A stretch of DNA of 27,173 bases from JAZDMK01 sp043800975 (GCA_043800975.1 JAZDMK010000287.1:1-27173), one strand, 5' to 3'. Shown: positions 1 to 9,701, numbered from the stretch's first letter. Notes: generated by a model not told the origin, from the letters alone. Numbers and translations: made by a program.

Positions 1-450
1 TTTGCAGGCTTTACACTCAGTTTTGCACAAACGGAAGACAAAAAAGTTTCTGTAGATAATATTGATATTGCCAGCCACAATGCGGCTGCACTTAAATATA
101 CGGATCCTTCCTTTCCTGTTTATACAGGAACCGAAAATCCATATGAGGATATTTCCTTTAATAATAAACTGGAGGAATTTGCCAAACTTCACCCTCCCTG
201 CCCAATGAGGCGGCGTACCGGGGATTATGACTATGATAAATCACAGTTTGAAACAGCTACCAACAACTGGTTTGCGTACCAACCTTTTTTCCCGCGCTTT
301 ATTGAATACCACCGTTTCAATTTTTTACTAAACCCAAACGACGACATTGAAATTTACAACAATGCTGTTGAAGTCTGGAAAGCTAAAAACCCGGATAAAG
401 TTGCTGAGGTTTTTCCTTCCGAAAATTCAAATAATAGTCAAAACCATTAA
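1..450 (+). CDS. Exported hypothetical protein, 5' end outside window
   Basis: The frame is open from base 1 to the TAA at 448-450, giving about 149 residues. An internal ATG at 205 would give only 81 residues, but the upstream codons read as the end of a signal peptide (FAGFTLSFAQ) followed by a charged mature part (TEDKKVSVDN). I therefore treat the gene as cut by the window edge rather than starting at 205. The mature protein is acidic, rich in Asn, Phe and Tyr, with no motif I recognise. The adhesin-like gene starts 11 bases after its stop, so the two are probably co-transcribed. Function unknown; possibly an envelope protein working with the large secreted protein, which is inference from spacing only. 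Confidence 0.7.
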   Translation, partial: FAGFTLSFAQTEDKKVSVDNIDIASHNAAALKYTDPSFPVYTGTENPYEDISFNNKLEEFAKLHPPCPMRRRTGDYDYDKSQFETATNNWFAYQPFFPRFIEYHRFNFLLNPNDDIEIYNNAVEVWKAKNPDKVAEVFPSENSNNSQNH

Positions 451-461
451 TACCAACAGCC

Positions 462-3400
462 ATGAAAAAACAATTCTTAATTAAAATCAGTTTGTTAATA
501 GCATTCTGCCTGACTGTCGGAATTAACAAAAGCAATGCACAGGTTAGCGGTTATACATTCACTTCTTCTTCTGGGACTTTTGCATACATAGCAGGTGGAA
601 CAGTGTTGATTGATGGTACAAGCTCAATGGATAGTTGGGTTTCGTCTGCTATTACAATCCCCGCTTTTACCTTCAATTGTGTTTCATACACAACTGCCTA
701 TGTAACCTCAAACGGTCAATTAACCCTTGGAGGATCTGCCCCAAGTTCATCAACATATACTGGCATTAGTTCTACCATTGGCTCGGGAATAGCTATATGC
801 CCTTTTAGTGCCGATCTTGATCGAAGACGAACAAATGCCAATTCTGAAATTCGCTGGCAAACTGTGGGAAATGAAGTAATATTCCAATGGAAACAAGTTT
901 GTAGATATTTACAAACCGAAGAATTCAGTTTTCAGATTAGATTAAATACAGTCACCGGAGCAGTGGTTTTTATTTATGGAAATGTTAGTGGGACTCCTTC
1001 TACCAGCACTTCATATCAGCCCCAAGTAGGAATCAGAACTTCTGCAACAGATTATAATAACAGAATGGTTGGTACTGGTGCTGAAACTTGGGCTGCCTCT
1101 TTAGCCGGAACATCAAATTCTGATGTTTGCAGGTATACAAATACAGCACCTGCCAAATTTTTCTCAACAAATCAGCAATACACGTGGACTCCTTCTCCAG
1201 CTTGCTCGGGTATACCTTTGGCAGGAACGGCCAGCGGTCCTGGTTCCATTTGTAGTGGCGAAAGTATGACAATTAATTTATCCGGCTATACTTCAGGTTG
1301 TGGCATATCTTACCAATGGCAGACATCACCAACAGGTGGTGCACCCTGGACAAATGTCGGTACAAGTACCACTACTTATGTTACCACACAGACTGCAACC
1401 ACATATTATCGCTGTATTACGACCTGTGCCAATGGTGGTGGGACAAATACATCAAATGTCGCAACAGTAACTATGAATCCACCTTTATCATGTTATTGTG
1501 TGAATACCAATACGGTTAATACTACTTACTTCATTAACAATTTTTCTACTACTGCCGGAACAACGAATATTACAAATAATGGTTCCGGTTTTTCAGCAAA
1601 TGGATATGGAAATTTTACCGCCATGTCTGCTAGTGCAATGCAGGGAAATAGCATTAACTTCTCAATTACCGAATCAGGTGGCACAATGGGCTTTGGAATT
1701 TGGGTAGACTGGAATCAGGATGGTGATTTTGCAGATGGAGGAGAAGAGATGTATATGCCTGGAGTCTATCAGGTTACAGGAACAGGCAGTTTTACAGTAC
1801 CCTTAACTGCAACACCAGGCAACACCAGAATGAGAGTGGTTGGAAATGAACTTTCAACTACACCTACTGCCTGCACTGGAACTTCATATACAGAATGTGA
1901 AGATTATACTTTTAATGTTATCGCATTACCGGCATGTGCGGCTGCTCCAACTCCGGGAACAGCAACAAGCTCAATTGCTAACTTTTGCAATGATGGAACA
2001 CCTACATTATCCCTTTCCGGGTGGAGTTCCGTTTCTGGTTTAAGTTTTCAATGGCAGGCCTCACCAACAATTGGACCCTATACCTGGAGTGATATTGCGG
2101 GAGGAACCACAACCACCTTTACTGCTCCTCAGATTTCATCAACTACTTATTACAGATGTGTTGTAAGGTGTATCGCCACTGGAAACACTTCATATTCTAA
2201 TATTCTTACTGTATCAAACCTTGCACAATCAATTACTGGTACGAATTCTCCTGTGAACGTTGCCTGCAACACAGCTGCTGTTCTCACTGCTACTGCAACT
2301 GGTGGCACAATTAGCTGGTATGCTGCAGCAACAGGAGGGACAGCCCTGGCTACAGGATCTCCATACAGTCCGGTTGTAACTGCAAATACTACATTCTATG
2401 TAACTGCAGGCACTGGTGGATCAACTACTAATGTAGGGCAGGTTGCCTGGACTCCGGCTGATGGTTATTTTGGCACTTCAAACTGGGGTATTCGTTTTAA
2501 TGCGATTTCTGCATTCACGCTGGTTTCAGTAAAAGTATATCCACAAACTCCTGGAAGCACACTTTCTGTCAGTTTGCAGGATAACACAGGAACAACTATT
2601 TCAGGGCCTTATACATTTACAGCGGGTCCGGCCGGTGTTGCTCAGACGCTGACAATGAATATCAGTGTTCCAATTGGCAATGATTACAGGCTTGTGTCCA
2701 ACAACTCTTCCGGTCTTGGCCGTGGAAGCACAGGTGTTGCATTCCCTTACACTGCAGCAGGAATTTGTTCTCTGACTGCTTCAGAATGGGGGGGTACAAC
2801 TACAGGAACTTATTATTTCTTTTATGACTGGGTTGTAAGCACAGGGTGTGAATCGTCGCCCAGGGTTCCGGTTAACGTATTTGTAACAAGTGGAGTTACG
2901 CCTCCGGTGTGCTCTGCCTATACATCGCCGGCAAATGGTTTGGGTACTGTATGCCCGGTAGCAACAATGATTAATTGGGCTGCTTCAACTACTGCCTGCC
3001 GTGCTGCAACGGGATATAAGCTTTATTTTGGTACGGATGCTGCTGCAACAAATATCATTAATGGAGTGAATATAGGTAATGTATTATCCTATAATCTGGG
3101 AACTTTAACAGGAGCAACTACATACTACTGGAAAATTGTTCCCACTAACTCAGCAGGAGATGCTACCGGTTGCCCGATCTGGTCGTTTACCACAGTTGCC
3201 AATCCGGGTCTTGTTTGTCCCGGATTATTGGGAACAGGCGTTACCATGGTTGGTGCTCTGCCCTATGCTTCCGGAGCCGGAACAACTGCAGGTGCAGTTG
3301 ACGATTTGACTTCTGCTAATATTTCTACATGCGGAAGTACATCATATACAACCGGAGAAGACAAAGTATGGGTATTTACTCCTACGTTGTCGGGTAATAT

Positions 3401-6400
3401 TACAATTACACTTACATCTACCGGGACTTATACAGGTCTTTCTTTATTTGATGGTTGCCCTCTTTCTGCAGCAACTTGCGGTGCGGCACCCGGATCATGC
3501 ATTGCATATGCACAAAGTTCAACGGGAGACAAAACATTAACTGCATGTGTTATAGCCGGAATAACTTACTATTTAATTCTGGATAGTTATTCTGCACCTT
3601 TAAATAATCCTTATTCAAATCTTACTATATCTGTACCTAGTGGTGTTCTGGCTCCTGTAAATGACCTTCCGTGCGATGCACAGGTGGTGTTGGTTGGTGA
3701 CTTAACAGCCGGAGATAACAGTTGTTCATCGGGAACCGGAGACCCAACTGTCCCTGGTTGCTGGACTACTGGTTTAGCAAATACGGTATGGTTTTCATTT
3801 CAGGCACCCGCATCTGGGCAAGTTCGTATAAAAACAATTGCCGGAACATTAAACAGGACTCAAATGGCTCTATATCAGGCGCCTTCAGGATGCCCTACCA
3901 CAAATCCTATCTGGGGTGCGGTAGTTTCCTGCAACAACGACGCGCCTGCCTGCGGTTCCAGCTCGTATTACAATTCAGAGATAACAGCTACAGGACTTAC
4001 TCCGGGTGCATGGTATTACGTAGTTGTAGATGGTGAAAATGAATATATCGGTACTTTCCAAATTCTGGTAATGGATAATACGGTTGCCATGCCAGTGGCC
4101 CCCGGACAGGATTGCTCCTCACCGGTACCGGTTTGTGCGACACAGTTTGCTGTTGGGAACCCGGGTTATCAGGCGTATGGAAATTATTGTGATTTTGGAA
4201 CAGGATATTGCCTTGCATCGGGTGAAAGATCAACGGTATGGTATACAATTAATATTAATGCCAACGGGAATCTGATGTTTACCATTGAACCCAATGACGT
4301 GGTTCCTGCTATAGGAACTGCAGGATTGGTAACTAATGACGGAACCGATTATGACTGGGCAATCTGGAAAATTACAGGAGCCGGCGCGGTTACCTGTGCT
4401 CAGATAGCTGCGGGCTCTGCTACGCCGCTGGCATGTAACTACAGTTCTATTGGTATCACAGGGCTTTATACCGGAGGTAACACACCAGCCAGCAACCCAT
4501 ATACGGGACCTCACACATTTTCTGCAGGGGCATATGATGGTGCATATGAACCTCCTTTGGCTGTATTAAACACAGAAGTATATGTTCTTGTTGTCAGTAA
4601 TTTTTCAAACAGTTCATCCGGGTTTACAATAAATTTTGCTAATGGGTCTACTGCTGGTATAAACACTGGTATTAATGATCCTTTGGTCTGGACGGGTGGT
4701 GCCAATACGACGAACTGGTTTGATCCATTAAACTGGGGGAACTGTGCAGTTATACCAAATAAAACAAGAAGTGCAATCATTCCTCCGGCTTCCATGTGGC
4801 AACCTGTTATCAATGCTGTAGGTGCTGAAGTTGAAAACCTAACTATAAACTCAGGCGCAAGTTTGGGAATCAATGCAGGCTTTGGGTTATATGTTTATGG
4901 TAATATTACTCAAAACGGTTCATTTAATGCTGCAGCAACCTCAACAGTTACTTTCAAGGCTGATGCTGTTTCAAGCAATACGCCTCAGATTTTGGATGGT
5001 TCATTCTTAACTCCTAATGATTTCGGAAATTTTGTAGTTGATCGTACTGCTCCTTTTACTGGATCTGTCCAGATCAATTCTCCTATTGATGTCGCAGGAA
5101 ATTTCACGACATCCAATGCCAGCAGTTTGTTTAATCAGAGTGGAAATATTGTTAATGTTGCAGGGAATTTGACTCTCTTTAACACAACACTAACGACGGG
5201 TACTGGTGTCAATGCAAGGTTCCGAATGTATGGCGGAAATGCTCAAAACATAAACACGGGAATGAGTAATCCTTTTGTACATTTCGAGATGGATAAAACG
5301 GCGAATTCTGCAACTCTTACCAACCACTTGCAAATTAAAAATGAACTCAATCTGACATGGGGGATAATAAATACGGCCGCTTTCTATGTTATTGTTGAAG
5401 CAACAGATGTAAATTATAATATTATTAATAGCAACCGTTATAGCTACATTAATGGAAATTTGAGAAGAAACTACAACAGTGCTTATGGTGCGACATACAA
5501 CTGGAATTTCCCATTAGGTACTGCTACAGATTTCAGATTGGCTGAGATACGAACAGCGTTAACAGGCCCTGCATACTTTGATTCATATTATACTACTGCT
5601 TATACAAATACAGGCGCTATGGATCCTGCAAAAGCTTTTGATGCTGGAGTTGGACCCTACAATGCAGTTTCAGGCATTTGGTATATTCAACCCAATTTAG
5701 CAGCGGCAGGTAATTATTCCATAAGGCTTTATATTAATGGTGGTATTGCAGCTGCCAATCCTTTTGGTTTGATTGATAACCTTTTTGGACCTTTGAAAAG
5801 ACCTATTGCTTCAACGCTTGCATTTGACTGGACTGCCTTGTCAGGTGCTATACCGGCATCAGGAACAGTAGGAAGAACACTTGCAGGTGGCTATGCAGAA
5901 AGAACCGGTTGGGCTGGATTCTCGCATTTTGCAATTGGCTCCACAAACGTGCCTCTCTCAGTTGAGCTCATTTCATTCAATGCTAATTGCAACGGCACTA
6001 AGAACAAAGTGAGTTGGGCTACCGCAACGGAAACCAACTGTGATTACTTCCTGGTGGAACGCTCAAAAGATGGAGTGACATTTGAAACGGTTACCAAAGT
6101 AAATGGTAACGGAAATAGTAATAATTACAACTATTATGAAGTTTCAGATGATAGTCCATTTGCGGGAATTTCTTATTACCGCTTGAAACAGTTTGACTTT
6201 AACGGAACATTTGAAAATTCATCTGTCGTTAGTGTGAAATGCGGTGAAAGAAATCCGTTTGAGATTATTACGGTACAAACCTCTACTGAAAACAACAATG
6301 TAAATATTGTGTTCAACGGAAATGAAGGTGAAACATATAGTGCAACCTTGTTTGATGTAGTTGGAAAAGCATTGGGAACCGGAAAGAAGAATGCGGAAAT

Positions 6401-6512
6401 TTCAGGTGCGAATCTGATTACTATTAATGCAGAAAGCATTGTCCCTGGCGTTTATATGCTGATTCTTGAAGGTGAAAATGAAATCCTCACCCGCAAAATC
6501 CACATTGAATAA
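462..6512 (+). CDS. Giant secreted multidomain protein with T9SS type A-like C-terminus
   Basis: A 2016-residue protein with a signal peptide (about 1-26, ending SNAQ). Reading along it: an N-terminal beta-rich region (about 40-245); an Ig-like module with YQWQ and YYRC (about 250-340); a GEVED-type domain (about 355-487) with WVDWNQDGDF and ECEDYTFNV; further Ig-like modules (about 497-653); a fibronectin-III-like module (about 813-911, YYWKIVPTNSAG); two pre-peptidase C-terminal-like modules (about 967-1045 and 1107-1192, VWFSF and YYVVVDG); a Cys-rich module (about 1217-1400); an Asn-rich beta-repeat region; a second FN3-like module (about 1830-1927, YYRLKQFDFNG); and a sorting tail ending GVYMLILEGENEILTRKIHIE. 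The tail lacks the usual PNP start of type A domains but has the GxYxL and final basic/Ile pattern. Surface adhesin or matrix protein is the likely role; ligand unknown. Confidence 0.88.
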   Translation: MKKQFLIKISLLIAFCLTVGINKSNAQVSGYTFTSSSGTFAYIAGGTVLIDGTSSMDSWVSSAITIPAFTFNCVSYTTAYVTSNGQLTLGGSAPSSSTYTGISSTIGSGIAICPFSADLDRRRTNANSEIRWQTVGNEVIFQWKQVCRYLQTEEFSFQIRLNTVTGAVVFIYGNVSGTPSTSTSYQPQVGIRTSATDYNNRMVGTGAETWAASLAGTSNSDVCRYTNTAPAKFFSTNQQYTWTPSPACSGIPLAGTASGPGSICSGESMTINLSGYTSGCGISYQWQTSPTGGAPWTNVGTSTTTYVTTQTATTYYRCITTCANGGGTNTSNVATVTMNPPLSCYCVNTNTVNTTYFINNFSTTAGTTNITNNGSGFSANGYGNFTAMSASAMQGNSINFSITESGGTMGFGIWVDWNQDGDFADGGEEMYMPGVYQVTGTGSFTVPLTATPGNTRMRVVGNELSTTPTACTGTSYTECEDYTFNVIALPACAAAPTPGTATSSIANFCNDGTPTLSLSGWSSVSGLSFQWQASPTIGPYTWSDIAGGTTTTFTAPQISSTTYYRCVVRCIATGNTSYSNILTVSNLAQSITGTNSPVNVACNTAAVLTATATGGTISWYAAATGGTALATGSPYSPVVTANTTFYVTAGTGGSTTNVGQVAWTPADGYFGTSNWGIRFNAISAFTLVSVKVYPQTPGSTLSVSLQDNTGTTISGPYTFTAGPAGVAQTLTMNISVPIGNDYRLVSNNSSGLGRGSTGVAFPYTAAGICSLTASEWGGTTTGTYYFFYDWVVSTGCESSPRVPVNVFVTSGVTPPVCSAYTSPANGLGTVCPVATMINWAASTTACRAATGYKLYFGTDAAATNIINGVNIGNVLSYNLGTLTGATTYYWKIVPTNSAGDATGCPIWSFTTVANPGLVCPGLLGTGVTMVGALPYASGAGTTAGAVDDLTSANISTCGSTSYTTGEDKVWVFTPTLSGNITITLTSTGTYTGLSLFDGCPLSAATCGAAPGSCIAYAQSSTGDKTLTACVIAGITYYLILDSYSAPLNNPYSNLTISVPSGVLAPVNDLPCDAQVVLVGDLTAGDNSCSSGTGDPTVPGCWTTGLANTVWFSFQAPASGQVRIKTIAGTLNRTQMALYQAPSGCPTTNPIWGAVVSCNNDAPACGSSSYYNSEITATGLTPGAWYYVVVDGENEYIGTFQILVMDNTVAMPVAPGQDCSSPVPVCATQFAVGNPGYQAYGNYCDFGTGYCLASGERSTVWYTININANGNLMFTIEPNDVVPAIGTAGLVTNDGTDYDWAIWKITGAGAVTCAQIAAGSATPLACNYSSIGITGLYTGGNTPASNPYTGPHTFSAGAYDGAYEPPLAVLNTEVYVLVVSNFSNSSSGFTINFANGSTAGINTGINDPLVWTGGANTTNWFDPLNWGNCAVIPNKTRSAIIPPASMWQPVINAVGAEVENLTINSGASLGINAGFGLYVYGNITQNGSFNAAATSTVTFKADAVSSNTPQILDGSFLTPNDFGNFVVDRTAPFTGSVQINSPIDVAGNFTTSNASSLFNQSGNIVNVAGNLTLFNTTLTTGTGVNARFRMYGGNAQNINTGMSNPFVHFEMDKTANSATLTNHLQIKNELNLTWGIINTAAFYVIVEATDVNYNIINSNRYSYINGNLRRNYNSAYGATYNWNFPLGTATDFRLAEIRTALTGPAYFDSYYTTAYTNTGAMDPAKAFDAGVGPYNAVSGIWYIQPNLAAAGNYSIRLYINGGIAAANPFGLIDNLFGPLKRPIASTLAFDWTALSGAIPASGTVGRTLAGGYAERTGWAGFSHFAIGSTNVPLSVELISFNANCNGTKNKVSWATATETNCDYFLVERSKDGVTFETVTKVNGNGNSNNYNYYEVSDDSPFAGISYYRLKQFDFNGTFENSSVVSVKCGERNPFEIITVQTSTENNNVNIVFNGNEGETYSATLFDVVGKALGTGKKNAEISGANLITINAESIVPGVYMLILEGENEILTRKIHIE

Positions 6513-6547
6513 ACTTTTCGGTTGAAAAATACTAACAACTGTTAATT

Positions 6548-6575
6548 AAAAAGCCCGCTCACAGCGGGCTTTTTA
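6548..6575 (+). terminator. Rho-independent terminator after the giant secreted protein
   Basis: A-run plus AGCCCGCT (to 6559), loop CAC (6560-6562), then AGCGGGCT and a T-run to 6574. The whole stem is 12 bp including the A/T flanks, so it could act on both strands. It lies 35 bases past the stop codon at 6512. Confidence 0.92.
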
Positions 6576-6598
6576 CATGTAAGCCATAGATCATTTTG

Positions 6599-6606
6599 TA
6601 TCTTTG
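6599..6606 (+). promoter_or_regulatory. Bacteroidetes -7 box for the folK operon
   Basis: TATCTTTG matches TAnnTTTG. The folK ATG at 6610 begins only 3 bases downstream, so transcription would start at or just inside the start codon. This suggests a leaderless mRNA and rules out the in-frame TTG at 6604, which lies inside the box. No clear -33 TTTG is seen; that position falls on the T-run of the preceding terminator. Confidence 0.65.
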
Positions 6607-6609
6607 CCC

Positions 6610-7098
6610 ATGCTCAATTCTGTTTATCTGCTTCTGGGATCAAACGAAGGTGACCGTATGGAAAACCTGAATCAGGCTACCCGTGAGATTTCTGCGAAGG
6701 CAGGTTTTGTTCTGTACAGATCACCTGTATATGAAACGCAGTCGTGGGGAGATATCCCAATGGATTCTTTTTACAATTGTGCGGTAGAAATGGTTTGCAA
6801 TCACGATGAATTAGAATTGCTTTCCATTCTTCATGAAATTGAAAATTCTTTCGGGCGTTCTCAGAAAGAAAGAAGCGGCCCTCGCAAACTCGACATTGAT
6901 ATTCTTTTTTACAGCGATAAAATTGTGGAAACAGAAAACCTGATTCTTCCACATCCCCGAATGCATTTGAGAAAATTTGCGCTGGCTCCGCTTGCTGATA
7001 TTGCTCCCGGATTCATGCACCCCGTTTTTGAAAAACCAGTTTCCGCTCTTCTGGATGAATGCAAAGATGATTGTTGGATTAAAAAAATTGTGTTATGA
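6610..7098 (+). CDS. folK: 2-amino-4-hydroxy-6-hydroxymethyldihydropteridine diphosphokinase (HPPK)
   Basis: Transfers pyrophosphate from ATP to 6-hydroxymethyl-dihydropterin, the step before dihydropteroate synthase in folate synthesis; a cytosolic enzyme. At 162 residues it has the usual HPPK length. Visible signatures are LLLGSNEGDR near the N-terminus (7-16), the substrate-binding stretch YRSPVYET, and GPRKLDIDILFY (about 90-101) with the two Mg-binding aspartates of the DID motif, followed by LPHPRMHLRKFALAPLADIAP. I chose the ATG at 6610 rather than a TTG two codons upstream because that TTG is part of the -7 promoter box. Its last codons overlap the start of the kinase gene (ATGA), so the two are translationally coupled. 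Confidence 0.95.
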   Translation: MLNSVYLLLGSNEGDRMENLNQATREISAKAGFVLYRSPVYETQSWGDIPMDSFYNCAVEMVCNHDELELLSILHEIENSFGRSQKERSGPRKLDIDILFYSDKIVETENLILPHPRMHLRKFALAPLADIAPGFMHPVFEKPVSALLDECKDDCWIKKIVL

Positions 7099-7742
7099 AT
7101 TTTCCGGCACATTATAAATACATCGTCATCGAAGGAAATATTGGTGCAGGAAAAACTTCACTTACTTCACGCATTTCAAAAGAATTTAATGGGAAACTAA
7201 TACTAGAGCAATTCGCCGATAATCCTTTTCTTCCTAAGTTCTATGAGAATCCATCCAAGTATGCTTTTCCGCTGGAACTTTCTTTTCTGGCAGAGCGATA
7301 TCAGCAATTGACGGACGAATTAGGCAATCATGATTTGTTTTCTAATTTCATGATTGCTGATTATTACTTTTCAAAATCTTTAATTTTTGCACAGAACACA
7401 TTGCCGGAAGATGAGTTTCTTCTGTATAAAAAACTATTCAGTATCATTTACAGAACTCTTCCGAAGCCGGATCTGATGGTTTATCTGTATCTCGATACCG
7501 AAAGCTTATTGCGCAATATCAGAAGCAGGGGAAGAGAGTATGAAAAAAATATTCAGGCCGATTATCTTGAAAAAATTCAATCAAGCTATATAGAATTTCT
7601 TCGTCAGCAACCCGAGCAACGAACTGTCATTGTTGATACAGGGAAGGTTGATTTTGTCAACAATAAAGAACATTATCAGCAGATGCTGGAAATTATCAAT
7701 GCTGAATATCCGGTTGGAATCACGCGCATCGTAGCAGAATAA
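7095..7742 (+). CDS. Deoxynucleoside kinase (deoxyadenosine/deoxycytidine kinase family)
   Basis: A 215-residue nucleoside salvage kinase that phosphorylates a deoxynucleoside to its monophosphate. The P-loop is GNIGAGKTS (14-22); a Glu follows in LEQFADNPFLPKFY (about 37-50), where this family places the catalytic or substrate-binding acid; the DRS-like position is occupied by ADYYFSKSLIFA (about 88-99); and the lid holds arginines in NIRSRGREYE (141-150). Length and motif order match the bacterial dNK family rather than thymidylate kinase. It starts inside the folK stop (4-nt overlap), and pairing folK with a dNK gene is familiar in Bacteroidetes. Substrate preference (dA, dC or dG) cannot be read from the sequence, so no symbol is given. 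Confidence 0.9.
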   Translation: MNFPAHYKYIVIEGNIGAGKTSLTSRISKEFNGKLILEQFADNPFLPKFYENPSKYAFPLELSFLAERYQQLTDELGNHDLFSNFMIADYYFSKSLIFAQNTLPEDEFLLYKKLFSIIYRTLPKPDLMVYLYLDTESLLRNIRSRGREYEKNIQADYLEKIQSSYIEFLRQQPEQRTVIVDTGKVDFVNNKEHYQQMLEIINAEYPVGITRIVAE

Positions 7743-7753
7743 AAATTTTTGAC

Positions 7754-7788
7754 AAAAAAAAAGCCCACTAATCAGCGGGCTTTTTTTT
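7754..7788. terminator. Bidirectional terminator between convergent genes
   Basis: A-run and GCCC (7754-7766) pair with GGGC and a T-run (7777-7788); the inner CT/AG pairs can extend the stem with one A-C mismatch. It lies 11 bases after the kinase stop and 14 bases before the stop of the convergent lipoprotein gene, and the A- and T-runs let it serve both. Confidence 0.88.
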
Positions 7789-7802
7789 ATTGTGGTTACA
7801 GA

Positions 7803-9563
7803 CTATTTAATAGCATCTGTAAACTGTGCGTTTGTGAAATATTTCAGGAATTCTCTGTCGTCTTTCGCCTGAGCTCTGTAGTTTGCATCCAGTGCAATCG
7901 CTTTCTTCAGGTTGTCATTCATCATACCTGTGTTGCCAGTGCGTGCACCAACGATTGCCATCAGATAATGAGTTTCAGCAGTTTTGTTAGGAACACATTC
8001 CAGTGTACCAGCAGCGCTGTTGTTGTCTTTCGAAAGAAGCTGAACCAATGCTACATTGTAACGGCAGGTCTTGCCAGCGAAAAGCTGAATTGCTGTAGGA
8101 TAGTCACCTTTGCGGATTGCAATGATACCAAGGTTGTAATTTACATCCTGACCTTTAGCCTGAGCTTGTTCGTAGAAACCTTTTGCACCATCATAATCTT
8201 TCTTCCAGCTTGCGCATACTCCGAGATTGTTTAAAACAACACCGTTGTTGGGAGAAATTGAATTTGCTTTTTCGAGTAACTGTGATGCTTCATCAACATT
8301 ACCTAATTTCAGATCAATATAACCAGCATTGTTGTAGCCTCTCCAGTCCTGAGCATAAATCGTGGAATGTGATTTATAAATTTTCAGTTTGGTGTTGAGG
8401 TCATTGGTTAATGTAGCTGCATAGAGAAGCTCATCATTTTCTAACGTTTCAGGGCTGGTAGTTGAAAGCATAGCAATCTTTTCATCGGTACGGATGTCCT
8501 TGTATGAATTGATTGTGATTTCAGCACGACGCAGGCCGGGGAGAATTACATCTTCAATTTCTTTATAAATTAAAGCCATGTTTTTAATTTCCTGTTCGCG
8601 TTTGTCAACATCTGTCTGTGATTTTACAACATTCAGGATGGTGTTTTTATCTTTGATGTTTGAAGCTTCCACTTCTCTTAAGAAACCTTCCCAGTCTTCA
8701 CCATTACCATTCATTGCATAAACGAATTCTTCTTTGACAGGCTTAGCATTTTTATCAATAGCCTTAGCATTTTTGGTTAAAGTTTCTTCATAGTATTTCT
8801 TCAGATAATCAGCAGCTGTTTTAGCGCGATCAGCAGAAAGAGTCTGGTTGAATTTAATTTCACCTTCAGGAGATGCCCATGCATTGATGGTAACATCTTT
8901 TTTCTTTAATCCGCTGGTGTGGAAATCTTTTAATTTCTTCAGCGCATCCATTACTTCCTGTTTCTTGTTGTAAGGCTGATTCATGTCAAGGTTGAATTTG
9001 GCAACCATGAAATAAATACTGGCTTTCTCGGTCAGGATTACTTCTTTCTGGAAAGCATCATTTACAAAAGTGAGCTCTTCATCTTTGCCAACTCTTTCAG
9101 AAGTGTAAATCACTCCTTCAGCAAGCTTGCGATCACCCAAATCTTTGCATTTGGTTTCCTTCAGACATGCTTTAGGATTAACAAACAATTCAGAAACATT
9201 CATTTCAGGCTTATAAGGAATCACATCTTCATACGAAAATGAACCGCCTGATTTTTTCTTAATAACTGTTCCGTTTCCTTTTGCTTTTTCTCCCTGAAGC
9301 GTAATGGTTTTCAGTTTGTATTCACCACCGTTAAATTTCAATACCGGTGTGAAGTTAACCACTGCTTTTTTATGGAAATATTTGGCTGGGAAAGATCCTT
9401 CAACTTTAACTGCAATCTTACCACCGTTTGTTTCTAACACTTCAGGGGTAGTTTTGTAATTAACCGTAGGATACTTCTTAACCATTTTCTTCAGGCCACA
9501 GCCGGTCAGGAGGACGGTACCGGCCAGCAGAGCAGCCACAAGTGTAAATGTCACTTTTTTCAT
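7803..9563 (-). CDS. Outer-membrane lipoprotein with OmpA-like segment and TPR repeats
   Basis: A 586-residue protein with a lipoprotein signal peptide; the lipobox LLTGC places the lipidated Cys at residue 22. The N-terminal half (about 35-185) is beta-rich with no motif I can name. At about 190-257 there is an OmpA C-terminal-like stretch: a strand, a helix, then INAWASPEGEIKFNQTLSADRAKTAADYL in pattern (positions about 226-254), where ASPEG, N and LS..RA are the peptidoglycan-domain type residues. From about 405 to 570 there are tandem TPR units (NNAGYIDLKLGNVDEA; LNNLGVCASWKKDYDGA). It probably sits at the inner face of the outer membrane and scaffolds a cell-wall or secretion complex. 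It resembles the architecture of Bacteroidetes PorE/PorW-like accessory lipoproteins only loosely, so no name is given. Confidence 0.85.
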   Translation of the reverse strand: MKKVTFTLVAALLAGTVLLTGCGLKKMVKKYPTVNYKTTPEVLETNGGKIAVKVEGSFPAKYFHKKAVVNFTPVLKFNGGEYKLKTITLQGEKAKGNGTVIKKKSGGSFSYEDVIPYKPEMNVSELFVNPKACLKETKCKDLGDRKLAEGVIYTSERVGKDEELTFVNDAFQKEVILTEKASIYFMVAKFNLDMNQPYNKKQEVMDALKKLKDFHTSGLKKKDVTINAWASPEGEIKFNQTLSADRAKTAADYLKKYYEETLTKNAKAIDKNAKPVKEEFVYAMNGNGEDWEGFLREVEASNIKDKNTILNVVKSQTDVDKREQEIKNMALIYKEIEDVILPGLRRAEITINSYKDIRTDEKIAMLSTTSPETLENDELLYAATLTNDLNTKLKIYKSHSTIYAQDWRGYNNAGYIDLKLGNVDEASQLLEKANSISPNNGVVLNNLGVCASWKKDYDGAKGFYEQAQAKGQDVNYNLGIIAIRKGDYPTAIQLFAGKTCRYNVALVQLLSKDNNSAAGTLECVPNKTAETHYLMAIVGARTGNTGMMNDNLKKAIALDANYRAQAKDDREFLKYFTNAQFTDAIK

Positions 9564-9606
9564 GATATTCTGATAAATTGATTAATAGTTTCTAAAAAAC
9601 AATGCG

Positions 9607-9614
9607 CAAATTTA
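9607..9614 (-). promoter_or_regulatory. -7 box upstream of the TPR lipoprotein gene
   Basis: On the minus strand this reads TAAATTTG, matching TAnnTTTG, 43 bases before the ATG at 9563. No convincing -33 TTTG at the expected 18-21 base spacing was found, so the call is tentative. Confidence 0.4.
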
Positions 9615-9684
9615 AAATCTTTATTCTATTATTAAAAAAAAATGATAAAAATTTATCAAACAGCCTGTTGAAAAAACATGGTAA

Positions 9685-9701
9685 GTGCTGAATAACAGCA
9701 C
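9685..9701. repeat. Short perfect inverted repeat downstream of the RNA methyltransferase gene
   Basis: GTGCTG (9685-9690) and CAGCAC (9696-9701) with a 5-base loop. On the minus strand it follows the methyltransferase stop by about 22 bases and is followed by a weak T-rich tract, so it may be a poor terminator. The rest of 9564-9723 shows nothing else. Confidence 0.45.

Noticed and set aside
4511..4873. Minus-strand ORF of 120 codons inside the giant secreted protein
   Set aside because: Antisense to a continuous, domain-rich reading frame, with no promoter or recognisable motif.
4681..5600. Frameshift or domain break in the giant protein
   Set aside because: The frame is continuous and the Asn-rich beta-repeat composition is typical for the C-terminal half of such proteins.
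7749..8234. Plus-strand ORF of 161 codons
   Set aside because: Lies antisense within the TPR lipoprotein gene, has a Cys-rich composition without domain features, and begins inside the terminator region.
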